Shown: positions 44,671-54,872, counted from the stretch's first letter. The stretch is 64,000 nt of DNA from JAHEJV01 sp964653555 (GCA_964653555.1 CAZZFT010000010.1:1-64000), one strand, 5' to 3'. Program-made: numbers and translations. Notes: generated by a model from the sequence alone, not told the origin.

Positions 44671-45455
44671 GCAAGCCGACGCCGAGCGAGCCGAAGCTCG
44701 ATCCGGAAGACGCCTCCGTGACGGAAGCGGCACACCCCGAGTACCTGAACGTCGACCCGCTGCGCGAGAGCTACCGCGAGGCGTTCATCGAGAGCCCCGC
44801 CCTTCGCCGCTCGGTCGAGCATCTGAGCACGGCGCTCTTGTGCATCGACATGCAGTACCTCGACGCGGCGCCGGGCGTCGGCGTCTTCGCCGACGCCGTG
44901 GTCTCGGGGGTCGCTCCCGAGGCGCAGGAATACTACTTCGACCGGCTCGACAAGGTGGTACTGCCGAACGTCCGCCGCCTGCAGGAGACCTTCCGCGCCG
45001 CCGGTCTGGAGGTGATCCACACACGCATCCAGTCGCTGACCCGCGACGGCCGCGACCGCAGTCCGGGCCACAAGCGTCTCGGCCTGCACGCGCCTCCGGA
45101 TTCGAAGGAGGCGGAGTTCCTGGAGGTGGTGGCGCCCCAGGGCGACGAGATCGTGATCGACAAGACGGCCTCCGGCGTCTTCAACTCCACCAACCTCTCC
45201 TACGTCCTGCGCAACCTCGGGATCACCGGCCTCTTCGTCACCGGCGTCTACACCAACGAGTGCGTCTCCACCGCGATCCGCGACGCGTGCGACCTGGGCT
45301 TCTACACCACGCTGATCTCCGACGGCTGCGCGACCGTCACGCCGGAGCTGCAGGAGGCGACGATCACCACGCTGCGCGATCGCTACTCCCGGGTGCGCAC
45401 CACCGAGGAGGCGATCGCCGAGGTCCAGCACCTCGTGGGGCTCGAGCATGGATGA
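44667..45455 (+). CDS. Isochorismatase-fold cysteine hydrolase
   Basis: A 262-residue protein starting at GTG 44667, overlapping the M20 stop as GTGA. The catalytic triad is Asp61 (LLCIDMQY), Lys166 (VIDKTASGVF) and Cys199 (VTGVYTNECVSTAIRDA). The first 50 residues extend beyond the usual core. The family includes N-carbamoylsarcosine amidase, ureidoacrylate and biuret hydrolases and nicotinamidase; a C-N amide hydrolase is the best reading. The ureido context favours a carbamoyl amidase over isochorismatase. Confidence 0.88.
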   Translation: MSKPTPSEPKLDPEDASVTEAAHPEYLNVDPLRESYREAFIESPALRRSVEHLSTALLCIDMQYLDAAPGVGVFADAVVSGVAPEAQEYYFDRLDKVVLPNVRRLQETFRAAGLEVIHTRIQSLTRDGRDRSPGHKRLGLHAPPDSKEAEFLEVVAPQGDEIVIDKTASGVFNSTNLSYVLRNLGITGLFVTGVYTNECVSTAIRDACDLGFYTTLISDGCATVTPELQEATITTLRDRYSRVRTTEEAIAEVQHLVGLEHG

Positions 45456-46902
45456 CCTGAGCTCGGCGGTGCTCGATCCGCGCACCGGGTGGTGGATCCT
45501 CGCGGGCTTCAGCGTGCTCTGGGTGGTGCTCGGCGGCTGGCTCGGGCGGGGCTCGGACGACCTCGAGGGGTTCATGCTCGCCGGCCGCCGGGTCGGTCTC
45601 GCCCTCGGCGTGGCGACCGCGATGGCCACCTGGGTCACGAGCAACACCACGATGGCCGCGCCGCAGCTCGCCTTCCAGCTCGGCGTCTGGGGCATGATCG
45701 GATACTCCCTGGGCGCGGTGGGCCTGCTGCTCTTCGCGCCGCTCGCCAAGCGCATCCGCGAGCTGATGCCGGGAGGCTTCACCAGCGGCGACTTCGTTCG
45801 CCTGCGCTACGGCGCCACCGCCTGGCGTGTCTTCCTCGCCATCTCCTTCTTCTACGCCCTCGGCTGGCTGATCTCGATGGGCATGGCGGGAGGCGTGCTG
45901 ATCCAGGCGCTCACCGGCATCCCCTACCGCTTCGGAATGAGCGTGATCGTCGCGATCTGCGTGCTCTACACGCTGATCGGCGGCCTGCGCGCGGTGATCG
46001 GCACCGACTTCGTCCAGACCCTGATCATCCTGGTCGGCGTCACGTTGCTGGCGTGGCTGGCGATCGACCGCGTCGGCTTCGGCGTGATGCACGACGCCGT
46101 CCAGGCCGAGAGCCCCGAGCTGCTCGACCTGCTGATGCCCGCCGCGATCATGTTCCTGTTCAACAACCTGCTCTTCGGCGTGGGAGAGATCTTCCACTCG
46201 AACGTGTGGTGGAGCCGGGCGTTCGCTTTCCGCGAGGGCGTCGGACGGCCCGCCTACCTGATCGCGGGCTTGCTGTGGATTCCGATCCCGATCGTGGCCG
46301 GCTTCGTGGCACTCACCGTGCCCGCCCAGGGGTTGAACGTGCCGTCCGCCGACATGGTGGGGCCGCTGGTGGCGGCGAACCTGCTCGGCGAGAGCGGCGC
46401 CGTGCTCGTCTTCATCGTCGTGTTCGCCGCGCTCGCCTCCAGCCTCGACTCGCTGCTCGCCGCCACCTCGGACCTCGTGCTCACCGACCTCTACAAGGGT
46501 CACCTGCGCCCCGACGCGACATCCGACGACCTCGCGCGCGCGGCGCGCTGGGTGGTGCTAGGGCTGGGCGTGGTGACCTGGCTGTTGTGCCTGCCCCGGC
46601 TCGCGACCCTCGCCGAGTTGCTCCACTTCACCGGCGCCTTCGTCGCCAGCACGATCTGGCCGATCGCCGCAGGCCTGTACTGGCGCCGCGCCAGTGCGGG
46701 CGGCGCCGTGGCCGGGATGATCCTCGGCACCACCGCCGGGCTGCTCGCCTACTTCGCGATCGGCTTCTACGTCGCGGCGCTGGTCTCGGCCGCCGTGTCG
46801 ATGTGCGCCGTGTGGCTCGCCGCGCGGCTCCGGCCCGACGACTTCGACTGGCTCGCACTCGCAGCGACCGGACCGGTCGCGCAAGAGGAAACGCGCGCAT
46901 GA
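45448..46902 (+). CDS. Sodium:solute symporter (SSS family)
   Basis: A 484-residue integral membrane protein with about 13 transmembrane segments. LEGFMLAGRRVGLALGVATA and ATWVTSNTTMAAPQLAFQLG form the first sodium-site helix region, GGLRAVIGTDFVQTLII is the conserved SSS block, and ALASSLDSLLAATSDLVLTD corresponds to the TM8 sodium-site motif. The start overlaps the cysteine hydrolase by 8 bases and its stop overlaps the 40-residue membrane peptide by ATGA. It probably imports the operon's substrate, such as a ureide, nucleobase-like compound or amino acid derivative. Confidence 0.92.
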   Translation: MDDLSSAVLDPRTGWWILAGFSVLWVVLGGWLGRGSDDLEGFMLAGRRVGLALGVATAMATWVTSNTTMAAPQLAFQLGVWGMIGYSLGAVGLLLFAPLAKRIRELMPGGFTSGDFVRLRYGATAWRVFLAISFFYALGWLISMGMAGGVLIQALTGIPYRFGMSVIVAICVLYTLIGGLRAVIGTDFVQTLIILVGVTLLAWLAIDRVGFGVMHDAVQAESPELLDLLMPAAIMFLFNNLLFGVGEIFHSNVWWSRAFAFREGVGRPAYLIAGLLWIPIPIVAGFVALTVPAQGLNVPSADMVGPLVAANLLGESGAVLVFIVVFAALASSLDSLLAATSDLVLTDLYKGHLRPDATSDDLARAARWVVLGLGVVTWLLCLPRLATLAELLHFTGAFVASTIWPIAAGLYWRRASAGGAVAGMILGTTAGLLAYFAIGFYVAALVSAAVSMCAVWLAARLRPDDFDWLALAATGPVAQEETRA

Positions 46903-47021
46903 CGGCCTCCGTTTCGTTCCTTTCCTGGTTGATCACCGGTGCGACGGTCGTGGCGACGATCGCGCCGGTGGTGCTGATCGTCCTCTGGATTCGCGACGCG
47001 CGGAGAGGGAACCTGTGGTGA
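46899..47021 (+). CDS. 40-residue single-pass membrane peptide of symporter operon
   Basis: A 40-codon gene, MTASVSFLSWLITGATVVAT to RRGNLW, overlapping the symporter stop as ATGA and the carbamoyltransferase start as GTGA. One transmembrane helix (about residues 6-31, ending VVLIVLWIRD) is followed by a basic tail. The double overlap and absence of spacer argue that it is translated. It probably acts as a small accessory subunit of the symporter, by analogy with other tiny transporter subunits. No homologue is known to me. Confidence 0.72.
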   Translation: MTASVSFLSWLITGATVVATIAPVVLIVLWIRDARRGNLW

Positions 47022-48070
47022 ACGCGAGCCTCGACGCGAAGCTGGCCGACATCCAGAGCGAGCCGGCCCTCGACACCCAGGGCTTCGAGCGGCCTCGGGC
47101 GTTGATGGACGCGGTGTCCGAGAACCTGGCACCGCTGCTCGAGCTGGCGAGTCGACCCGTGATCACGGCGCGTCAGTTCGAACGGGATCAGATCGCGCAG
47201 CTGTGCCGGCTCGCTGCGCGCTACGAGACCCAGCCCCAGCGGATCATCCGGCCGCTGACCGGCAAGATCCTGGTCAGCGCCTTCTACGAGCCCAGTACTC
47301 GCACGCGGCTCTCCTTCGAGAGCGCCTGGCACCGCCTCGGGGGCGACGTGATGTCGATCACCGACCCGTTGTCGACCGGCATCGCCAAGGGCGAGTCCCT
47401 CCAGGACATCGGGGAGATGCTGAACCACTACGGAGATCTGGTGGTGCTGCGCGACTCCGACGAGCGCGCCGTGTACGAGATGCTCGAGACGCTCCGCATC
47501 CCCATCGTAAACGGTGGCAACGGGCTCGACGAACACCCGACCCAGGCGCTGGCCGACGTGTACGCGCTGCTCAAGTGGCGCCCCGAGATCGCGAGCAGCG
47601 GGCTGGAGGCTCCCGCGCGGATCGGGATCATCGGCGTGCCCGGACGCATGCGCACGGTGCGCAGCCTGCTGATCCTGCTGACCCGCTTCGCGGCGAGCAT
47701 CGAGGAAGTGGTGATCGTCACCGACGAGGAGGAGCCCTTCTCCGAGGGGCAGCAGAAGGAGCTCGACGAGGGCGGCTTGCGGCTGTCCGTCTCGAATCGG
47801 CTCGACGCGACGCTGCCGCAGCTCGACGTCGTCTACATCAACTCGATCGCCTGGAAGGGTGGCGACTACGAGGAGATGGGCGCGAACTTCCGTCTCGGCG
47901 CCGACTCGCCGCTCAAGCCGGGAGCCATCGTCCTGCATCCCCTCGCGCGCGGCGAGGAGCTCGACACCAGCCTCGACGAGACCCCCCACAACTGGTACTT
48001 CGCGCAGGCGCGCGGAGCCGTCTTCATCCGCATGGCGTTGCTCTCGGCCATGCTCAAGACCTACGTCTGA
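47018..48070 (+). CDS. ATCase/OTCase-family carbamoyltransferase, non-canonical acceptor site
   Basis: A 350-residue carbamoyltransferase (GTG 47018; GTG 47015 is possible). The carbamoyl-phosphate site is intact: STRTR 93-97, Lys124 (STGIAKGES), Arg145, His173 and Gln176 in HPTQ, Arg212, and the HPLARGEE loop at 307-314. The segment equal to E. coli PyrB Arg229-Val-Gln231 (TRVQKER), which grips aspartate, reads NSIAWKG, so both residues are lost. There is also an about 40-residue N-terminal extension. It is therefore probably not PyrB but a carbamoyltransferase for another acceptor, fitting the ureido operon. Acceptor unknown. Confidence 0.9.
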   Translation: MNASLDAKLADIQSEPALDTQGFERPRALMDAVSENLAPLLELASRPVITARQFERDQIAQLCRLAARYETQPQRIIRPLTGKILVSAFYEPSTRTRLSFESAWHRLGGDVMSITDPLSTGIAKGESLQDIGEMLNHYGDLVVLRDSDERAVYEMLETLRIPIVNGGNGLDEHPTQALADVYALLKWRPEIASSGLEAPARIGIIGVPGRMRTVRSLLILLTRFAASIEEVVIVTDEEEPFSEGQQKELDEGGLRLSVSNRLDATLPQLDVVYINSIAWKGGDYEEMGANFRLGADSPLKPGAIVLHPLARGEELDTSLDETPHNWYFAQARGAVFIRMALLSAMLKTYV

Positions 48071-48082
48071 GGAACCCGAACC

Positions 48083-50095
48083 ATGTGCGGAATCGCCGGC
48101 ATCCTCCACGCCGACCGCGCCCGACCGGTCGACCCGGAGACGCTCGTCGCGATGGCGGCGATCCAGCACCACCGCGGTCCCGACGGCTTCGGCTGGCGCG
48201 CGCTGGAGGGCGTGGGAATGAGCCACGCGCGCCTGTCGATCATCGATCTCGACGAGGAGCGCGCCCGACAGCCCTTCACGAGCCGCGACGGCAGTCTCCT
48301 GCTGGCGCACAACGGCGAGTTCTACGACTACAAGCGCCTTCGCGCGAACTTGTTCGCGCTCGGTGAGCGCTTCGACACCAAGAGCGACTCCGAGCTCGTC
48401 CTGCACCTCGTGCCGCGGCTCGGTCTGGAAAGGACGCTGGCGGAGCTGCGCGGCGAGTTCGCCTTCGCGCTCTACGACCGCTCTCAGGACACGCTGCATC
48501 TGGTTCGGGACCGCTTCGGCATCAAGCCGCTCTACTGGTGCTGCACCGGAGACACGCTGGTGTTCGGCTCGGAGCTCAAGGTGCTCTTCGCGCATCCCGA
48601 GGTTCCGCGGCGCTTCGATCCCGCCGGTCTCTACCACCAGCTCATGCAGGCGATCGTGCCCGGCTCGACGGCCTTCGAAGGCGTGCGTCAGGTGGCGCCC
48701 GGACACGTGCTGAGCGTGCGCCGGCGGGACGGCCGCTTCGCGATCGAGGATCGCCGCTACTGGGACATGCCCTTCCCCGAGGAGGGGGCCCACGCCGCCC
48801 TGTCGGACGAGCAGGCGATCGCTGCCGTGCGCGAGAAGCTGCTGGAGGCTGTGCAGCTGCGGCTCGAGGCCGACGTCCCGGTGGGTTGCTACCTCTCGGG
48901 CGGCATCGACTCCTGCTCGATCCTGGGCCTCGCTTCGGCCGCTCAGCAGTCGCCGGTCAAGGCCTTCACGATCGGCTTCGACAACGACGACTACGACGAG
49001 ACGCCGATCGCGCGCACGATGGCGGAGTCGGCGGGGGCCGACCAGGACGTACTGCGCCTCGACGCGACCCATCTCTACGACCACTTCGAAGAGACCCTCT
49101 GGCACACCGAGCGCACGATCTACAACACCCTCGCAGTGGCGAAGCTGTTGATGAGCCGTCACGTGAAGGAGGCGCGCTACAAGGTCGTGGTGACCGGGGA
49201 GGGCTCGGACGAGCTCTTCGCCGGCTACCCGGCGTTCCGCAACGATCTGTTCCTCCACGGTCTGGATCACATGCCGCCGACCGAGCGCCGGGAGTGGGAG
49301 AAGCTGCTGCACGAGAAGAACGCGCTGTTCAAGGGCGCGATGCTGGCGGAGAACGAGATCGCGGATCCCGCGCTCACGGAGCGCATCGGCTTCACGCCGG
49401 CCTGCCTCCAGCCGTGGCTGGCGGCGTCCCACCACGTGCCGGGCGTGCTGAACCGCGACCTGGCCGCGAAGCTCGAGGGCTACCAGCCGGGGCGGGCGAT
49501 CGCAGAGACGCTCGACGCCGACGCGCTGGCCGGTCGACATCCCCTCGACCGGGCGCAGTACGTGTGGATCAAGACGATGCTCGAGGGACAGATCCTCACC
49601 TGGGGCGGCGATCGGGTCGACATGGCGAACTCGATGGAGGCGCGCCCGGCCTTTCTCGATCACCATCTGGCCGAGCTCGCCGCGACGCTGCCGCCGACGG
49701 TTCGCATCCGCGGCCGTACCGAGAAGTGGGTGTTGCGCGAGGCGATGAAGGGCCTCTTGCCGCGCGTGCTCTACGAGCGCGAGAAGTTCGCGTTCATGGC
49801 GCCGCCCGCCCACACGGATCCGCGCAAGTGGGCCGCGATGCGCGGTCTGGCCGAGCGCCATCTCTCGCCGGCGGCGATCGAGGACGCGGGGCTACTCGAC
49901 GCGGAGGGCGTCGCCGCGCTCTTCGCGCTGCACGACGCCCCCGACACCACGGTGGCGACGCGCAACACCCTCGACGCCGTGTTCAACCACCTGATCGGCG
50001 TCCAGGTGCTGCACCGTCAGTTCGTCGCCAGCGACGTCCCGGCCCAGGCGCGCGAGCGCGCCCGGGAGCTCGGCTGGCGCGCTGAGGCGCGCTGA
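48083..50095 (+). CDS. asnB: Glutamine-hydrolysing asparagine synthetase-like amidotransferase
   Basis: A 670-residue class II glutamine amidotransferase/ATP-PPi ligase. The N terminus starts MCGIAGIL, so Cys2 becomes the glutaminase nucleophile after Met removal. RLSIIDLDEERARQPF and HNGEFYDYKRLR follow. The synthetase domain has the PP-loop SGGIDS near 272-277 and VVTGEGSDELFAGYP. It starts 12 bases after the carbamoyltransferase and ends the operon. It could make asparagine, but as part of a ureido/carbamoyl operon it more likely amidates the pathway product. The length is about 40 residues above typical AsnB. Confidence 0.9.
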   Translation: MCGIAGILHADRARPVDPETLVAMAAIQHHRGPDGFGWRALEGVGMSHARLSIIDLDEERARQPFTSRDGSLLLAHNGEFYDYKRLRANLFALGERFDTKSDSELVLHLVPRLGLERTLAELRGEFAFALYDRSQDTLHLVRDRFGIKPLYWCCTGDTLVFGSELKVLFAHPEVPRRFDPAGLYHQLMQAIVPGSTAFEGVRQVAPGHVLSVRRRDGRFAIEDRRYWDMPFPEEGAHAALSDEQAIAAVREKLLEAVQLRLEADVPVGCYLSGGIDSCSILGLASAAQQSPVKAFTIGFDNDDYDETPIARTMAESAGADQDVLRLDATHLYDHFEETLWHTERTIYNTLAVAKLLMSRHVKEARYKVVVTGEGSDELFAGYPAFRNDLFLHGLDHMPPTERREWEKLLHEKNALFKGAMLAENEIADPALTERIGFTPACLQPWLAASHHVPGVLNRDLAAKLEGYQPGRAIAETLDADALAGRHPLDRAQYVWIKTMLEGQILTWGGDRVDMANSMEARPAFLDHHLAELAATLPPTVRIRGRTEKWVLREAMKGLLPRVLYEREKFAFMAPPAHTDPRKWAAMRGLAERHLSPAAIEDAGLLDAEGVAALFALHDAPDTTVATRNTLDAVFNHLIGVQVLHRQFVASDVPAQARERARELGWRAEAR

Positions 50096-50111
50096 CCGCG
50101 CGATCGCCCGG

Positions 50112-51251
<1,140 letters not shown>

Positions 51252-51304
51252 GATGCCTCCGAGAGAGCGGGCGGCCCAGCATACCGCAGCGCGCCGAGCC
51301 GCGA

Positions 51305-52753
51305 TCAGCCGCAGTCGTCGATCGCCGCGCGCAGGGAGCGCAGCTTCGCGCGGGCCTCGGCGTACTCGGCCTCGGGCGTCGAGTCGGCGACGATGCCCCC
51401 GCCCGTGTGCAGGTAGACCCGACCTCTCCGCACCAGGGCGGTGCGGATCACGACGCAGAGGTCGGCCCCTCCGCGCACGTCGAGGTAGCCGAGGGCGCCC
51501 GAGTAGAAGCCGCGCCGGACGGTCTCGAGCCCGTCGAGCACGCGCATCGCCGCGATCTTCGGTGCGCCGGTCATCGAGCCGGGCGGGAAGGTGGCGGCGA
51601 CCGCGTCGAGGGCGTCGTGCTCGGGACGCAGTCGCCCGCGCACCGTCGACACCAGCTGGAACACCGACGCGTAGGGCTCCACCGAGAAGATTCCGGGCAC
51701 CGCGATGGTGCCGGGCTCGCACACGCGTCCCAGGTCGTTGCGCACGAGGTCCACGATCATCACGTTCTCCGCCCGATCCTTGTCGGAGCAGGCCAGCGCC
51801 CGTCGCCGCGCGGCGTCCTCGGCGGGATGCGCGCCGCGGGAGGCGGTTCCCTTGATCGGCCGGCTCTCGACACCGCCGTCGGCGTCCACGCGCAGGAAGC
51901 GCTCGGGAGAGCTGCTCGTGATCGCCACCTCGGGCAGGGCGAAGTGGGCGGCGAAGGGAGCCGGATCCCGCCGTCGCAGCGCGCGGTAGAGCCGCCACGG
52001 ATCGCCCTCGAAGGACCGGTCGACGCGGTAGGTGAGACAGGCCTGGTAGATGCGACCGGCCGCGATCTGCTCGCCGATGTGCTCGACCGCCTTGCGGTAG
52101 TCGCCGATCTCGACGTCATCGCGGTCGGACGCTTCGCGTCGCTCCAGGGGTCTGGACCCGCGCGGCGGGCGGGTCGTCGGCCTCTCCAGCTTTCGCGCGA
52201 GGGACCGGGCCGCGATCTCCGCGCGCGCCCGCGCCCGGCTCGCGTCGACGGAGAAGCCGAGCCCCGACACCAGCGCGCTTCCGCACTCGTGGTCGAAGGC
52301 GACGATCGCGTCGACGAACAGCCACACTGCGTCGGGCAGTCCGAGATCGTCGGTGCCGTGCAATCGGTGCACGTCGAGCTGCTCGGCCAGCTCGTAGCCG
52401 AAGACGCCGACGGCTCCCCCGCAGAACGGGATCCCGGGATCGCACGGCGGCGCAGCGGGCATCAGCGCGCGGAGCGCCGGCAGCGTTGGGCCCACCGAGC
52501 TTGTCACGCCCGGAACCAGGCCTCCGTGTACGGCCCGCCGGCACTCCAGCTCGAGCGCGAGACCGCGGGCGCGCAGGACGAGATAGGGATCGGCGCCGGC
52601 GAAGGAGAATCGGCCGATCTCGGGAAGCGGCAGGGCGCTCTCCAACAGCCAGGGCGCGTGCTCGCCGCGCAGCCGTTCGAAGACCCCGACGGGGTCGAGG
52701 TCTCCGCCGAGGGGAAGCGAGAACTGGGCCGTCTGTCGCGGGGGAGCGGTCAT
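51305..52753 (-). CDS. pabB: Aminodeoxychorismate synthase component I
   Basis: A 482-residue chorismate-binding enzyme. An N-terminal anthranilate-synthase-like domain (FSFAGADPYLVLRA) is followed by the catalytic domain with ITSSSPERFLRVD, SRPIKGTASRG (the PIKGT lysine of PabB rather than the PIAGT of TrpE), AENVMIVDLVRNDLGRVC and PPGSMTGAPKIAAM. It makes 4-amino-4-deoxychorismate for folate, with ammonia from a PabA not present here. ATG 52753 is used; the open frame upstream is not coding. Divergent from the DHH gene across 84 bases. Confidence 0.9.
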   Translation of the reverse strand: MTAPPRQTAQFSLPLGGDLDPVGVFERLRGEHAPWLLESALPLPEIGRFSFAGADPYLVLRARGLALELECRRAVHGGLVPGVTSSVGPTLPALRALMPAAPPCDPGIPFCGGAVGVFGYELAEQLDVHRLHGTDDLGLPDAVWLFVDAIVAFDHECGSALVSGLGFSVDASRARARAEIAARSLARKLERPTTRPPRGSRPLERREASDRDDVEIGDYRKAVEHIGEQIAAGRIYQACLTYRVDRSFEGDPWRLYRALRRRDPAPFAAHFALPEVAITSSSPERFLRVDADGGVESRPIKGTASRGAHPAEDAARRRALACSDKDRAENVMIVDLVRNDLGRVCEPGTIAVPGIFSVEPYASVFQLVSTVRGRLRPEHDALDAVAATFPPGSMTGAPKIAAMRVLDGLETVRRGFYSGALGYLDVRGGADLCVVIRTALVRRGRVYLHTGGGIVADSTPEAEYAEARAKLRSLRAAIDDCG

Positions 52754-52837
52754 CGCGCCTTTCCGTGGCAACCGTATCGCAGGCGATCGGCGCGCAGCGA
52801 GCCTCGGCAGGCCGAGGGCATGGGCTAGCATCGCCGG

Positions 52838-53692
52838 ATGGATCGCACGTGCTACTTCCATGCCGGCTGTCCCGACGGCTTCGGTGCCGCCTGGTCGGTA
52901 TGGAGAGCGTGGGGCGACGACGCCCGCTACATCCCACGCGGTCACGAGCCCGTCCCGAATCCGCGCTCCCACGTCGGCGACACGGTCGTGTTCGTCGACA
53001 TCGCGCCCGACAACCGATACCTGTCCGAGCTCGCGGAGAATGCCGCACAGGTGGTCGTGCTCGATCACCATCTCAGCGCCCGCAACCGCTACCTCGCCGA
53101 CCCGGCCGTCGCGAATCGGGTGGAGGAGGGCGGACACCGCATCGTGTTCGATCTCGCTCACTCGGGCGCGGTCCTCGCCTGGAGCTACTTCCATCCCGAG
53201 GCCTCGCTCCCTCCGCTGCTCCAGTACGTCCAGGACCAGGACCTCTGGCACTGGCGTCTGCCGCGCTCGGAGGAGGTGAATGCCGCGATCGGCTCGCACC
53301 CGCGCGAGTTCGCGGTGTGGGACGAGCTCGCCGGGCGCAGCCCGGAGGACCTGGCGCGCGAAGGCGCCCCGATCCTGCGCGCTCAGCGGGCCGAGATGTT
53401 GCGCACTCTCCAGAGCGCGCACCCGATCGCCGTGGGCGAGTACCGCGTGGAGGCGGTGAACGCCCAGCAGAACCGCAGCCACATCGGCCACGAGCTGGCA
53501 AAGCGCGCCGCCTTCGGGAATCCGATCGGTGTCGTCTACCGGGTGACCGGATCCCAGGTGGATGCCTCGATCTACTCGATCGGCGACGTCGACGTCTCCG
53601 CGATTGCCCACCGCTATGGAGGCGGTGGGCACCGCAACGCCTCCGGCTTCAGCGTCTCCCTGCGCATCTGGCTGGAGGACTTCTGCTGCTAG
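52838..53692 (+). CDS. DHH/DHHA1 family phosphoesterase
   Basis: A 284-residue phosphoesterase. Metal motifs are HAGCPDGFGAAW, VFVDIAPD and VVLDHHLSA (the DHH box). The C-terminal DHHA1 domain ends IAHRYGGGGHRNASGFSV. It most resembles the small NrnA/c-di-nucleotide and oligoribonucleotide phosphodiesterase group rather than RecJ. The gene ends in a CTAG overlap with the BolA gene on the other strand. The product is soluble. Confidence 0.88.
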   Translation: MDRTCYFHAGCPDGFGAAWSVWRAWGDDARYIPRGHEPVPNPRSHVGDTVVFVDIAPDNRYLSELAENAAQVVVLDHHLSARNRYLADPAVANRVEEGGHRIVFDLAHSGAVLAWSYFHPEASLPPLLQYVQDQDLWHWRLPRSEEVNAAIGSHPREFAVWDELAGRSPEDLAREGAPILRAQRAEMLRTLQSAHPIAVGEYRVEAVNAQQNRSHIGHELAKRAAFGNPIGVVYRVTGSQVDASIYSIGDVDVSAIAHRYGGGGHRNASGFSVSLRIWLEDFCC

Positions 53693-54006
53693 TCCCCCTT
53701 CGCTCGTCGAGGCGGCTGGAGCGGCGGGTGCTCGAGCGTCTCCCACTCCGAAGGTGTGAAGGTCCGCATGGCGAGCGCGTGGATCTCGCCGCCCATCTCC
53801 TCCGCGAGCGCGGCGTAGACCAGTCTCTGGCGCGCGACGCGCGAGAGACCCTCGAAGCGATCGGAGACGATGATGGCGCGGTAGTGGCCACCGCCGGACG
53901 CGGCGCCGGCGTGTCCGGCGTGCAGGTGGCTCTCGTCGACCAGGTCGAGGTGGCGCGCGTCCAGCGCCTCGCGCAGTCGGCTCTCGATACGGTGGTGCCG
54001 GTCCAT
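53689..54006 (-). CDS. BolA/IbaG-family protein
   Basis: A 105-residue protein with the BolA fold. IESRLREALDARHLDLVDES, HLHAGHAGAASGGGHYRAII (the Fe-S/glutaredoxin His region) and RQRLVYAALAEEMGGEIHAL are all characteristic. BolA proteins work with monothiol glutaredoxins in Fe-S trafficking. Its stop and the DHH gene stop share the palindrome CTAG. No glutaredoxin gene is adjacent. Confidence 0.92.
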   Translation of the reverse strand: MDRHHRIESRLREALDARHLDLVDESHLHAGHAGAASGGGHYRAIIVSDRFEGLSRVARQRLVYAALAEEMGGEIHALAMRTFTPSEWETLEHPPLQPPRRAKGD

Positions 54007-54087
54007 CGCGCCCGACTCTAGCTCGGGCCTGACGCGGATTCCGGCCGCCGCAGTGCTCGCAGGGCGACACGCGCTCGCCGGCGCGCG

Positions 54088-54846
54088 ATGATCGCGGGAA
54101 TGGCGAATCCCCTTACCGCTGCGCAGGGGTCCCGCAGGAAGGCGCTCGCGGCGCGCGTCGCCGCCGTGGACTGGGAGTCGGTCCACGAGGCCCTGGATCA
54201 CTGGGGCTTCGCGCGCATCCCGCGCCTGCTGGCCGCGCGCGAGTGCGCGGAGCTCGCGTCGCTCTACGATTCGGACGCCCGCTTCCGCAAGACGGTCTCG
54301 ATGGACGCGCACCGCTTCGGCAGCGGGGAGTACCGCTACCTGCGCTACCCGCTCCCGACCCTGGTGCAGGATCTCCGTCAGGGCCTGTATCCGCCGCTGG
54401 CGCGGATCGCGAATGTCTGGCAGACGCGTCTCGGCGACCCGCATCGCTACGAGCCCACGCTCTCGCGCTTCCTGGGTCGCTGTCACGCCCGCGGGCAATC
54501 GCGACCGACGCCGCTCCTGCTCCGCTACGTGGCTGGCGGCTTCAACAACCTGCACCAGGATCTGTACGGTCCGCTCGCCTTTCCGCTCCAGGTCACCGTG
54601 CTGCTCTCCCGCCCGCGCATCGACTTCGAGGGCGGCGAGTTCCTGCTGGTCGAGCAGCGACCGCGACAGCAGTCGCGCGGCTGTGCCGTCGCTCTCGAGC
54701 GCGGGGAGGCGATCGTCTTCGCCACGCGCGAGAGGCCGGTAGACGGAGCGCGCGGTCCCTACCGCGCCGCCGTTCGCCACGGCGTGAGTCCGCTGCTGGG
54801 TGGCCGACGGACCGCGCTCGGCATCATCTTCCACGACGCTGCCTGA
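54088..54846 (+). CDS. 2OG-Fe(II) oxygenase (PF09859-type, damaged-DNA oxygenase-like)
   Basis: A 252-residue oxygenase; ATG 54088 or 54100 may be the start. The iron motif HxD is FNNLHQDLYGPLAFP and the distal His/Arg pair is in AAVRHGVSPLLGGRRTALGI, followed by IIFHDA. FEGGEFLLVEQRPRQQSRG is also typical. The group is annotated as oxygenase acting on alkylated DNA, near AlkB; biochemical support is thin. No obvious co-transcribed repair genes. Confidence 0.85.
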   Translation: MIAGMANPLTAAQGSRRKALAARVAAVDWESVHEALDHWGFARIPRLLAARECAELASLYDSDARFRKTVSMDAHRFGSGEYRYLRYPLPTLVQDLRQGLYPPLARIANVWQTRLGDPHRYEPTLSRFLGRCHARGQSRPTPLLLRYVAGGFNNLHQDLYGPLAFPLQVTVLLSRPRIDFEGGEFLLVEQRPRQQSRGCAVALERGEAIVFATRERPVDGARGPYRAAVRHGVSPLLGGRRTALGIIFHDAA

Positions 54847-54872
54847 GCCGGGAGGGCGCATCCCGGGCCGCG

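Noticed and set aside
46628..49861. 1077-codon minus-strand open frame
   Set aside because: Antisense to the carbamoyltransferase and asnB-like genes; no motifs.
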